From Lentisphaerota bacterium (GTDB lineage Bacteria; Verrucomicrobiota; Kiritimatiellia; RFP12; UBA3636), in assembly GCA_012511845.1 (NCBI GenBank), contig JAAZFF010000316.1:1-5713 (forward strand): a stretch of 5,713 nucleotides of DNA, in the 5' to 3' direction. This document shows positions 1-5,713 of the stretch, piece by piece. The first letter of the stretch is position 1, and every line of letters starts with the position of its first letter. The notes below the pieces were generated by a model. That model was not told where the DNA came from. It made no database searches and saw only the letters and a list, made by a program, of their open reading frames with translations. The translations under genes were made by a program, and so were the position numbers.

Positions 1-1
1 A

Positions 2-703
2 TTTGCCCGTGAGGGTGCAACAGTATGGCTGAACGGACGCAATGCTGCGGAGCTGGCTCAGGTGGCAGATAACCTGCGCAAGACCAGCGGCGCTACAGTG
101 CATGAGGCGCTGGCTGACATTGGAGCGCAGGAGCAGGTTGACGCTCTTTTTGAGCGCATCAGGCAGCCCAGCGGTCGCCTGGATATACTGGTCACCAATG
201 CCGTCTACCAGGGGATGGGCCATACTCTGATTGATACCCCGCAGCAGATGCTTGAGGATGTTTTCCGGATCAATGTTTTCGGCGCCTATGCCTGTGCCCA
301 GGCGGCGGCGAAAATCATGGCTTTACAAAAATCCGGTACCATTATCAATATTGGTTCCAACACTGCCGAACGGGCGATTCGTAACCGCACCGCCTATGTG
401 GCGAGCAAGGCGGCAGTGGATGGACTGACGCGGGCGATGGCGGTGGAGCTGGGTCCTATGGGAATTCGCGTCAACAGCGTTGTTGCCGGCTATATTCGTA
501 CTGAACGTTGGGATACGCTGGCAGAAGGTGTCGAGAAACGCCGCCTGCTTAACGTCCCGCTGCAAGCCGAGGCCGGTGGCAACGACATTGCCGAAGCCGT
601 TCTCTTTCTTGCGTCTGACGCAGCGGCACGAATCAACGGAACACGTCTCGTCGTAGATGGCGGGTCGTTGGTGCAGCTCTATCCTGCGGACTGCGAGGCA
701 TAG
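2..703 (+). CDS. SDR-family NAD(P)-dependent oxidoreductase, 5'-truncated by the window edge
   Basis: Probable NAD(P)-dependent oxidoreductase of the classical short-chain dehydrogenase/reductase family, presumably cytoplasmic. The frame is open from base 2 to the TAG at 701-703. The left end reads FAREGATVWLNGRN, typical of SDR sequence just after the glycine-rich cofactor loop, so the gene starts outside the window and the GTG at 62 is not the real start. Visible landmarks are the NAG-type motif changed to TNAV (Asn codon 197-199), the structural Asn in INVFG (272-274), catalytic Ser in NIGSN (356-358), and Tyr and Lys in YVASK (395-397 and 407-409), with the usual 13-residue Ser-to-Tyr spacing. 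The C-terminal NGTRLVVDGG signature is intact. The usual Pro-Gly after the RVN motif reads VAGYIRT, Ala replacing Pro. The catalytic residues look complete. Substrate is not readable; sugar or sugar-acid oxidation is only a guess from the glycosidase neighbours. Confidence 0.93.
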   Translation, partial: FAREGATVWLNGRNAAELAQVADNLRKTSGATVHEALADIGAQEQVDALFERIRQPSGRLDILVTNAVYQGMGHTLIDTPQQMLEDVFRINVFGAYACAQAAAKIMALQKSGTIINIGSNTAERAIRNRTAYVASKAAVDGLTRAMAVELGPMGIRVNSVVAGYIRTERWDTLAEGVEKRRLLNVPLQAEAGGNDIAEAVLFLASDAAARINGTRLVVDGGSLVQLYPADCEA

Positions 704-731
704 CATGTGTTCTCCTGTCCGTTGTTATCTT

Positions 732-761
732 CGATTCCTATACCGATAGCGATTCTGAGAA
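732..761. promoter_or_regulatory. possible regulator-binding area upstream of the -35 box
   Basis: Immediately upstream of the promoter are a direct repeat CGATTC (732-737 and 750-755, 18 bases apart), the imperfect dyad CTAT-accg-ATAG (738-749) and the dyad TTCT-G-AGAA (753-761), whose right end lies 8 bases before the -35 box. The position suits an activator or operator site. These words are short enough to occur by chance, no regulator gene is in the window, and no regulator family can be named. Confidence 0.25.
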
Positions 762-769
762 CGATGGGG

Positions 770-798
770 TTGACATTTTTTTAAAAAAATGATATATT
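770..798 (+). promoter_or_regulatory. near-consensus sigma70-type promoter for the GH5-like gene
   Basis: TTGACA at 770-775 matches the -35 consensus exactly. After a 17-base spacer, TATATT at 793-798 matches the -10 consensus at five of six positions. Transcription would start near 805, giving a leader of about 90 bases. The spacer contains T7 followed by A7 (776-789), which may affect DNA shape. Location, orientation and spacing all suit the gene starting at 896. Such a good match suggests a promoter that needs little help or is held off by a repressor; that last point is inference. Confidence 0.72.
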
Positions 799-848
799 AC
801 ACGCAGATTTTTGTTATAGATAAAATTTTGAATTCGTATAAGCACGTT

Positions 849-861
849 TCCGACAATCGGA
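849..861. repeat. small palindrome in the leader, TCCGA-caa-TCGGA
   Basis: A perfect 5-base inverted repeat with a 3-base centre lies between the predicted transcription start and the start codon. It could be a repressor half-site pair placed downstream of the promoter, or a small RNA hairpin. There is no T-run after it, so it is not a standard terminator. It is short, and chance is a real alternative. Confidence 0.35.
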
Positions 862-895
862 TCTCACATTCTGAAACACCTCACAAAAATTTTCA

Positions 896-3847
896 ATGAA
901 ACATAACCTGGTAACAGCAGCAACAACCCTCTTCCTCACCTTCGGAGCTCAACATATGACGCACGCCGCAGAAACCTTTTCAATCGCAGACCGCAAGATC
1001 GAAATTGACGACCTTGGACAGGTTGTTATAAGAGACAGCACAGACAAATTACAGGCTGAGCTGAACCTGGCATTTTTCATTCCGACCTGGTGGATCCGCA
1101 GTAACAAAAATGCCAAAGACGTGAACTTCGAACGTTCCCCGGATGCAAACCAGGTGGTAGTGCAGGGCTCGCTGCCCATGCGTCAGCCCGATGATGAACC
1201 GGGCAAGTTCAGGCAGCAATTTAAATGGGACCATGAAAAGCTGATTATCGAGTCTGAACTGGAACTTCCCGCTGAGATTGAGCTAATGCCCAAAACCAGA
1301 CCTTTCATGCAGCTTTCGGTACCAATCGAAAAACTGGCGGACAAGCGCTTCCGGATGGGACAGCGGACAGTTGACCTGCCTGCCGACAACGTACACGGCT
1401 GGGGCAGAACGCTGGAGGTCGAAGCTGTCGATATTGCCCTTGAAATATCAGAAGACGCAATTCTTTCCTCCTGGGGAGATCCGTCCAAAGCAACATATGG
1501 ATCTTTCCGCATGAACTTCACTGAAACCGCTGATGGTGACATTGCAAAACAGCGCCACTTTTGCCGAATGGTTGTCCGGTTCAAAAAAATTAACCTTAAA
1601 CAAGAAGTCACACGCGATCTGTGGGGCGAAAAGGGCGGCAACTACCGTCGTCTGCTGACAACTCCCACGGAAGCTCCGCTCGATACTTCAGTTCCACTTA
1701 AATGGCTGGCTGAAGGTGAGAATTTGCTGAAGACGACTGAGCCCGTGGCTCAGGCTCGCAAGCTGGCAGGTCAGAGCTATGCGAGAGTGGAGAACTGGCT
1801 CGATCTGCGCAGTCGGGTTTACGACCTCTACGACCAGTCCCGGCACCTCGAATTCTTCAACAGTGTCCATCCGTTGGCTGACTCCATCGCCCCCGATTAC
1901 TCTGCCGCTTATGAACTGCTGAATGCCGGAGAACTCGAACAGCTAAGCGAAAAACTGCCGTTGTGGGAAGCGAAGCTGGAGGAGTGGCGTAAAAAAGCTC
2001 AAGAACGCTACGGCGCTGATTTTCTGCCAGCTTCCATCGCTAATCCCTATAGCTGGATTAAGGAGTATTCAACTCTGGGATTCAGAAAACATCCTGAAGG
2101 TGTGTTGAGCCTGGAACCCTCGCCCATGAACGTATCGTGGTTCGACCGCCTTTCCGTCCGCTGGATCAGTCAGGGCGAAAAAACCCAGCTCGAAGCGAGC
2201 GGTGAGTCCTATACTGACGTTGTCTGGCAGGATCCGTCATCCGTCAAAACCGAGCGCAGTTGGGTAACGACGGAATGGCTGCACGGCGATGCTCGCTTCA
2301 CAGCCTCTGTTCTCTCCCCCCTGCTGGATATGGACGGCACCGATACCGTGACTGTTTCGGGACTCGATAAAGCCTACCGGCTCTCTTACGTCAAAGGCGA
2401 CGCGCTGCTGCGGCATGTCAATCTCAAGAGGGAAAAGAGCATCACTTTCGATAAGGAGCCCTGTGCGCGCAACTGGATGCTGTTGCAGGGTGAGGGATTT
2501 ACATTTGCTGTCATCCTTGGCGCTTTTCCGACTGAAATATCCTTCAACAACGGCACACTCAAAATCTCGCTGAGCAGCAAATCTTTCGTCTCGCTGGTGC
2601 GACTCTCGCCTCTTATTCAAAATCTGGAACAATACCGGGAAGCCGAGTTCTGGGGACGCGTCGCCCTGGCAATGCCGGTACAGGCGGTTGAAACCATATC
2701 CGGTGCTGAGGTAACCTGGCGCTATATCCACCGGGAACGTCAGGATGAGTGGGGCACCGAGCCGTTGATGATTGCCCCTGTACCGCCGCTTGCCATCAAC
2801 GGAAATTTGCAGATTGACGGTATCCGGACAACCCGCTATCACACCAAGTACGGTCTTTATACCTGGCTCCCCGGCAACGAAGTCATGTTGACCCTGCCCG
2901 CCGACTTCCTGCAGTTTCCAGTTTTGCGCGGAGTAAACGTGGCAGGTGTAGCAAAAGAAGCTGAGCTTGAGGAGTTCACCGCTGCCGGTGCTGATTGGGT
3001 TCGCCTGTTTATACAGGCGCACTGGGATGACCCCGAGGACGCCTATGCCGCCGTGGAGTCACGACTCGCAATCTGTCAGAAACTCGGCCTCAAAGTGCTG
3101 ATCGATCCGCACGACTTCCAGTATCGCACAACCTGGGCAGACGGCATGCCGACCGATCCGGCTGATGAAGAACGCTTTCTCGTTATGTGGGATAGACTCT
3201 CACAAATCGGTTCACGTTATCCCGATGTAGTTGCAGGCTATGATCTCTACAATGAAATGCATATCAAGCCCGGATCGTTTTCTCTATGGGCAGAGCTGGT
3301 CGATCGCACCGCTGGCGTCATACGAGCTAACGATCAGGCAACACCGCTCTACGTGACAGGCACAGACATGGCGAACACGTCCGGTTTCTTCGACGTGCGT
3401 CCCGTCAGTGACGACAACGTTGTATATTCCTTCCATTTCTACACGCCTCACTCATTCAGTCATCAGATGATTCAGACCCGTGCGAAGGCGGGTTCAGCCT
3501 ACCTTGTTTATCCGGGCTGGATTACCCCGATGGACTGGTCTGCCGGAACACATTTTGGAGCCGGAGGGCTCGGCTGGTACGATCGTTGGAATCTCGGTGC
3601 CGGCATGTTGCCGATCTTTGAGTTTCAGAGCCTTTACAATCTCCCGGTGCATTGCGGTGAGTTCGGTGTTATCGGCTACTCAACACCGCAGGCTCCCGCT
3701 TCGGGCAGACTCTGGGCCCGCGATACGGTTGACTGGCTCGAACGCTACCGCATGGGCTGGCACATCTGGAACATGGGCTTCGGTCTGCGCCATCCCGGAG
3801 TCAAGGAAGACATCTACAACCGCTGGCAGGAGGAACAGCAGCAGTAG
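896..3847 (+). CDS. large secreted protein with C-terminal GH5-like glycoside hydrolase domain
   Basis: Likely an extracytoplasmic retaining endo-acting beta-glycanase (cellulase/mannanase-like). Residues 1-24 form a signal peptide: Lys2, hydrophobic stretch 5-18, cleavage probably after THA. The GH5-like (beta/alpha)8 barrel spans about 675-983: GVNVAG (679-684), Arg703 in VRLFIQ, His739 in DPHDF, acid/base Glu787 in YNE, His847 and Tyr849 in HFY, nucleophile Glu922 in CGEFG, and Trp955/Trp958 near the end. Every expected GH5 landmark is present, so it should be active. Before it lie a beta-rich part (about 25-250), a mostly helical part (about 263-385) and a second beta-rich part (about 396-650), none of which I recognise. 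GH5 enzymes are often 300-500 residues, so this is long. Start: an in-frame TGA at 872-874 leaves ATG 896 as the first ATG, though it has no Shine-Dalgarno. Exact substrate cannot be read. Confidence 0.9.
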   Translation: MKHNLVTAATTLFLTFGAQHMTHAAETFSIADRKIEIDDLGQVVIRDSTDKLQAELNLAFFIPTWWIRSNKNAKDVNFERSPDANQVVVQGSLPMRQPDDEPGKFRQQFKWDHEKLIIESELELPAEIELMPKTRPFMQLSVPIEKLADKRFRMGQRTVDLPADNVHGWGRTLEVEAVDIALEISEDAILSSWGDPSKATYGSFRMNFTETADGDIAKQRHFCRMVVRFKKINLKQEVTRDLWGEKGGNYRRLLTTPTEAPLDTSVPLKWLAEGENLLKTTEPVAQARKLAGQSYARVENWLDLRSRVYDLYDQSRHLEFFNSVHPLADSIAPDYSAAYELLNAGELEQLSEKLPLWEAKLEEWRKKAQERYGADFLPASIANPYSWIKEYSTLGFRKHPEGVLSLEPSPMNVSWFDRLSVRWISQGEKTQLEASGESYTDVVWQDPSSVKTERSWVTTEWLHGDARFTASVLSPLLDMDGTDTVTVSGLDKAYRLSYVKGDALLRHVNLKREKSITFDKEPCARNWMLLQGEGFTFAVILGAFPTEISFNNGTLKISLSSKSFVSLVRLSPLIQNLEQYREAEFWGRVALAMPVQAVETISGAEVTWRYIHRERQDEWGTEPLMIAPVPPLAINGNLQIDGIRTTRYHTKYGLYTWLPGNEVMLTLPADFLQFPVLRGVNVAGVAKEAELEEFTAAGADWVRLFIQAHWDDPEDAYAAVESRLAICQKLGLKVLIDPHDFQYRTTWADGMPTDPADEERFLVMWDRLSQIGSRYPDVVAGYDLYNEMHIKPGSFSLWAELVDRTAGVIRANDQATPLYVTGTDMANTSGFFDVRPVSDDNVVYSFHFYTPHSFSHQMIQTRAKAGSAYLVYPGWITPMDWSAGTHFGAGGLGWYDRWNLGAGMLPIFEFQSLYNLPVHCGEFGVIGYSTPQAPASGRLWARDTVDWLERYRMGWHIWNMGFGLRHPGVKEDIYNRWQEEQQQ

Positions 3848-3928
3848 AAAAAAACCAATGCCCCTGGAGACAGACGGCGCTGCACAACAATAACAAATCT
3901 CACCACAACCAAACAAAAGGACACGAAC
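3848..3928. other. C/A-rich spacer between the GH5-like and jelly-roll-like genes
   Basis: The 81 bases hold no promoter-like pair of hexamers and no terminator-like hairpin. The last 40 or so bases are almost free of T and G, so the mRNA here should be unstructured ahead of the ribosome site. This favours co-transcription of the two flanking genes. Confidence 0.5.
3915..3921 (+). promoter_or_regulatory. ribosome binding site AAAAGGA
   Basis: AAAAGGA ends 7 bases before the ATG at 3929, an ordinary spacing. It supports that start, which also gives a clean signal peptide. It contrasts with the upstream GH5-like gene, which has no such site. Confidence 0.75.
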
Positions 3929-4711
3929 ATGAAACTCACAAAACACATCAATGTGATTCTCACAAGCGTTATCATGATGAGCCTGGCAACTGCCGGTGCG
4001 CAAACCGTTCTCTATGCGGACGACTTCAACCGGGGCGACGGAGTCACGGCTTACAATGTCGGCAAAACAAGCGTCGGCAACTATACCTGGGTTGACCCGG
4101 GATGGCACAACTTCAAGGTCATCGACAATGTTCTGCATGCAGTCCACTGGTCATCCCCTTCCAACCAATATGCCTATGTGGACTATGATCTCAGCACCAT
4201 CCCCGATTACGATGCCAGTCTCAGGCTTACGACCGGCAATACACGCGAAGCCGGCAGCTCTGCCGGGCTCTTCCTGCTCCCGCGAGCAGTGAACCACGAC
4301 ACAGTACTCGGCAATCGCGGCTGGGTAGTCAACCGCAATTTCTGGGACCCATCGGGAAGCGAAGATCAGGTTCGTTTTTACTGGTACGAGGGTGCCGACA
4401 CCAACGAGTTTGCCTCCATACCGGCAACACGTATCGACGATAATCAGTTTTCGGCTACCGAGTGGCAGAATATTGAAATCCGCGTCAGGGGCGACAAGGC
4501 AACCCTGATCGTTAGTCAGGCTGATGGCACCAGGCTGGTCGATGCAGACCGGTACATCGGCAACTACAATACCACCAAGTCTGTTTTTCTTTTCGCAGCC
4601 CGTACCAGTGCTGGACAGAACAAGGCACACAGGGTCAAAGCCTGGCTCAACGTAACGATGGACGATTTTTCGGTCTCATTGCTGCCGCCGACTGTAATCA
4701 TCCTCAAGTAA
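3929..4711 (+). CDS. small secreted LamG/jelly-roll-like protein, possible carbohydrate-binding role
   Basis: A 260-residue exported protein with no enzyme motif I can identify. Residues 1-24 are a good signal peptide: two lysines, a hydrophobic core around 9-19, and AGA before the predicted cut at Gln25. The mature part opens with LYADDFNRGDG, then alternating beta-strand-type segments rich in Trp, Tyr and Asn, and closes with a strand reading MDDFSVSLLPP. This pattern resembles concanavalin-like (LamG/DUF1080-type) beta-sandwiches common in secreted proteins of Verrucomicrobiota and relatives; that is recognition by pattern, not a proven match. It ends soon after the last strand (TVIILK), with no membrane anchor, PEP-CTERM tail or other sorting signal. 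It lies 81 bases after the GH5-like gene and probably shares its transcript, so binding the same polysaccharide is plausible. It could instead be a hydrolase of unknown type. Confidence 0.85.
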   Translation: MKLTKHINVILTSVIMMSLATAGAQTVLYADDFNRGDGVTAYNVGKTSVGNYTWVDPGWHNFKVIDNVLHAVHWSSPSNQYAYVDYDLSTIPDYDASLRLTTGNTREAGSSAGLFLLPRAVNHDTVLGNRGWVVNRNFWDPSGSEDQVRFYWYEGADTNEFASIPATRIDDNQFSATEWQNIEIRVRGDKATLIVSQADGTRLVDADRYIGNYNTTKSVFLFAARTSAGQNKAHRVKAWLNVTMDDFSVSLLPPTVIILK

Positions 4712-4720
4712 TGACCCGAA

Positions 4721-4743
4721 ATTGCGGAAAGTTTTTTTTCAAT
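4721..4743 (+). terminator. weak terminator-like or attenuator-like dyad with T8 run
   Basis: ATTG at 4721-4724 can pair with CAAT at 4740-4743, with an inner A/T and G/T paired stem made from GGAAA and the T-run at 4732-4739. The T-run forms part of the stem and does not follow a GC-rich hairpin, so this is not a standard intrinsic terminator. It may reduce transcription into the next gene or do nothing. Confidence 0.2.
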
Positions 4744-4811
4744 GCACAACCACTTGCAATTACGGCTCGGTAACGTCTCGCCCCCCCTTTCCACAGCTTT
4801 ATCGATCAAAT

Positions 4812-4816
4812 GAGGA
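4812..4816 (+). promoter_or_regulatory. ribosome binding site GAGGA
   Basis: GAGGA ends 7 bases before the ATG at 4824 and selects that codon over the in-frame ATG at 4833, which would sit 16 bases away. Confidence 0.7.
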
Positions 4817-4823
4817 TCAGATC

Positions 4824-5713
4824 ATGAGTATCATGAAAAGCAAACCCTTCTTCGCCTATCGTTCTTTCTGGCCGGAGCTGGAAACGATGAAACGCATGAG
4901 CGAGGCCGGGGTAAAGACCATCTGCTTTTACGCTTCCAATACCCTCAACTCCCTGGGCGAGCCCTATTGCAAATATCCGCCCATGTGGAACTGGTACGGC
5001 GAATACGACTTTGAGCCGCTGGACCGGCAAATTGCCGACAGCCAATCGGTCTGTCCCGATGTCAAATTCATCTGCATGGTCGATCTGAACTCGCCGGAAT
5101 GGCTGATCAAAAACCGCATCTGCTACGACTCCTTCAGCGAACTCGGTCGCGTGATCTGCAATCCCGAATGGCGGGAGTTCATGAATGAATACCTCCATGC
5201 ATTCCTTGAATACTCAGAGAAAAAGCATGGCGATGTGATCGAGGCGTATGCCATCGCCTCGGGACAAACCTGCGAGTGGATGGACTTTTCGCTGGGCACT
5301 GAGAGCCCGGCCAAGACAGCGGCTTTTCAGGCCTGGTGTCGCGAGCGTGGAATTCCGGTACCGGATGACATTCCCCCACCCTCGATCCGCAACCGTGTAA
5401 CGCATGACGCAATGCTGCGCGATCCGCAACAGGATCGTCTGGCGCTGCAATACTGGAAGTTCTGCTCGGAGGCGGTAGCCGATACACTGGCCTACTTCGT
5501 GGGCGAAGCACGCACCATCGTTCCGGCTGCCAAGCCCATCGGCGCTTTCTATGGCTATGCCGTCGAACTCAACGGCGACCGTTTCCTATCCCTTTCGCAT
5601 CTGGCCTACGAGAAAGCGCTCGATATTCCGGGACTCGACTTCCTGATCAGTCCCGGAACTTACCGCGACCGGGCCATGGGAGGCGGCAGTGGTTTCATGG
5701 TGCCCTACGGCAC
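4824..5713 (+). CDS. GH42-like TIM-barrel glycosidase (beta-galactosidase-like), 3'-truncated by the window edge
   Basis: The frame is open from the ATG at 4824 to the right edge (296 complete codons). The start MSIMKSKPFFAYRSFW has no signal peptide, so the product should be cytoplasmic. Early segments VKTICFYASNT (about 30-40) and DVKFICMVDLNSPEW (about 79-93) look like beta/alpha-barrel strands. The segment around residues 141-153, AIASGQTCEWMD, matches the place where GH42-like proteins carry a conserved Glu before Trp; Glu151 is the acid/base candidate. The stretch GLDFLISPGTYRDRAMGGGSGFMVPYG near the edge resembles the 'DFL-SP-Y-R-GG-FM' signature of beta-galactosidase-like proteins in Lentisphaerota and Paenibacillus, as I remember them. 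The expected nucleophile region lies beyond the window. Likely role: cleaving oligosaccharides imported after action of the secreted GH5-like enzyme. Substrate and exact family are uncertain. Confidence 0.75.
   Translation, partial: MSIMKSKPFFAYRSFWPELETMKRMSEAGVKTICFYASNTLNSLGEPYCKYPPMWNWYGEYDFEPLDRQIADSQSVCPDVKFICMVDLNSPEWLIKNRICYDSFSELGRVICNPEWREFMNEYLHAFLEYSEKKHGDVIEAYAIASGQTCEWMDFSLGTESPAKTAAFQAWCRERGIPVPDDIPPPSIRNRVTHDAMLRDPQQDRLALQYWKFCSEAVADTLAYFVGEARTIVPAAKPIGAFYGYAVELNGDRFLSLSHLAYEKALDIPGLDFLISPGTYRDRAMGGGSGFMVPYG

Larger units (their letters stand above)
704..895. other. AT-rich intergenic region carrying the promoter of the GH5-like gene
   Basis: This 192-base gap holds no convincing coding sequence. 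Its first third has ordinary composition and contains repeated CGATTC words and short dyads. From 770 on it becomes strongly AT-rich and contains a near-consensus promoter, a T7A7 tract and an untranslated leader of about 90 bases with a small palindrome. I see no GC-rich stem followed by a T-run that would terminate the upstream SDR transcript, so readthrough from the SDR gene cannot be excluded. Confidence 0.8.
4712..4823. other. intergenic gap with T8 and C7 tracts
   Basis: This 112-base gap contains a weak dyad with a T8 run (4721-4743), a C7 run at 4781-4787, and a ribosome binding site at its right end. I find no convincing promoter pair for the next gene: TTGCAA at 4754-4759 has no AT-rich -10 hexamer at the right distance. 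The next gene may therefore depend on readthrough. Confidence 0.45.

Noticed and set aside
62..64. GTG at 62 as start of the SDR gene
   Set aside because: The frame is open to the left edge and the residues before it read as normal SDR sequence, so the true start lies outside the window.
704..769. Terminator after the SDR gene
   Set aside because: The only dyads are 4 base pairs long and no T-run follows them.
811..842. Second promoter TTGTTA/TATAAG in the leader
   Set aside because: The spacing is 20 bases and both hexamers match poorly; the promoter at 770-798 is much better.
2237..3022. Long open frame on the minus strand (261 codons) inside the GH5-like gene
   Set aside because: It lies wholly within a well-supported gene, its translation has no recognisable domain, and it is best explained as a shadow of the + strand coding frame.
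3480..3893. Open + strand frame of 137 codons overlapping the end of the GH5-like gene
   Set aside because: It overlaps the catalytic nucleophile region of the GH5 domain in another frame, has an Arg/Ser/Pro-rich translation with no domain, and has no plausible role of its own.
4754..4780. Promoter for the GH42-like gene using TTGCAA
   Set aside because: The sequence about 17 bases downstream is a C-rich tract with no -10-like hexamer.
4806..5511. Several minus-strand open frames over the GH42-like gene
   Set aside because: The + frame from 4824 is open to the window edge, has a ribosome site and recognisable barrel motifs; the minus-strand frames lack these.
1..5713. Mobile elements, CRISPR arrays, tRNA or rRNA genes
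   Set aside because: Reading both strands I found no terminal inverted repeats, repeat-spacer pattern, cloverleaf-like sequence or rRNA-like sequence.

Overview
The window looks like part of a carbohydrate-degradation locus from a Gram-negative-type bacterium, most likely of the Planctomycetota-Verrucomicrobiota-Lentisphaerota-Kiritimatiellota group. That assignment is inference. It rests on the mix of a large secreted GH5-type hydrolase with a long unfamiliar N-terminal part, a small secreted jelly-roll-like protein that begins with a DDFNR motif, and a GH42-like TIM-barrel protein without signal peptide. No marker gene fixes the taxonomy.

Layout, all genes on the + strand: (1) the 3' part of a short-chain dehydrogenase/reductase (SDR), open from the left edge to 703; (2) a 192-base AT-rich intergenic region with a near-consensus sigma70-type promoter (TTGACA, 17-base spacer, TATATT) and short dyad repeats; (3) a 983-residue secreted protein with a C-terminal GH5-like catalytic domain (896-3847); (4) an 81-base C/A-rich gap; (5) a 260-residue secreted LamG/jelly-roll-like protein (3929-4711); (6) a 112-base gap with an 8-T tract and a 7-C tract; (7) the first 296 codons of a GH42-like glycosidase-type protein that runs off the right edge (4824-5713).

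A reasonable working model is that the promoter at 770-798 starts a transcript for the secreted hydrolase and the small secreted protein, and possibly for the third gene. The GH5 enzyme would attack a beta-linked polysaccharide outside the cytoplasm, the jelly-roll protein may bind carbohydrate, and the GH42-like protein would process released oligosaccharides inside the cell. The upstream SDR would fit sugar or sugar-acid oxidation, but a separate promoter follows it and its link to the other genes rests only on position. I see no RNA genes, CRISPR arrays, insertion sequences or clear mobile-element ends. The least explained element is the roughly 640-residue region in front of the GH5 domain.
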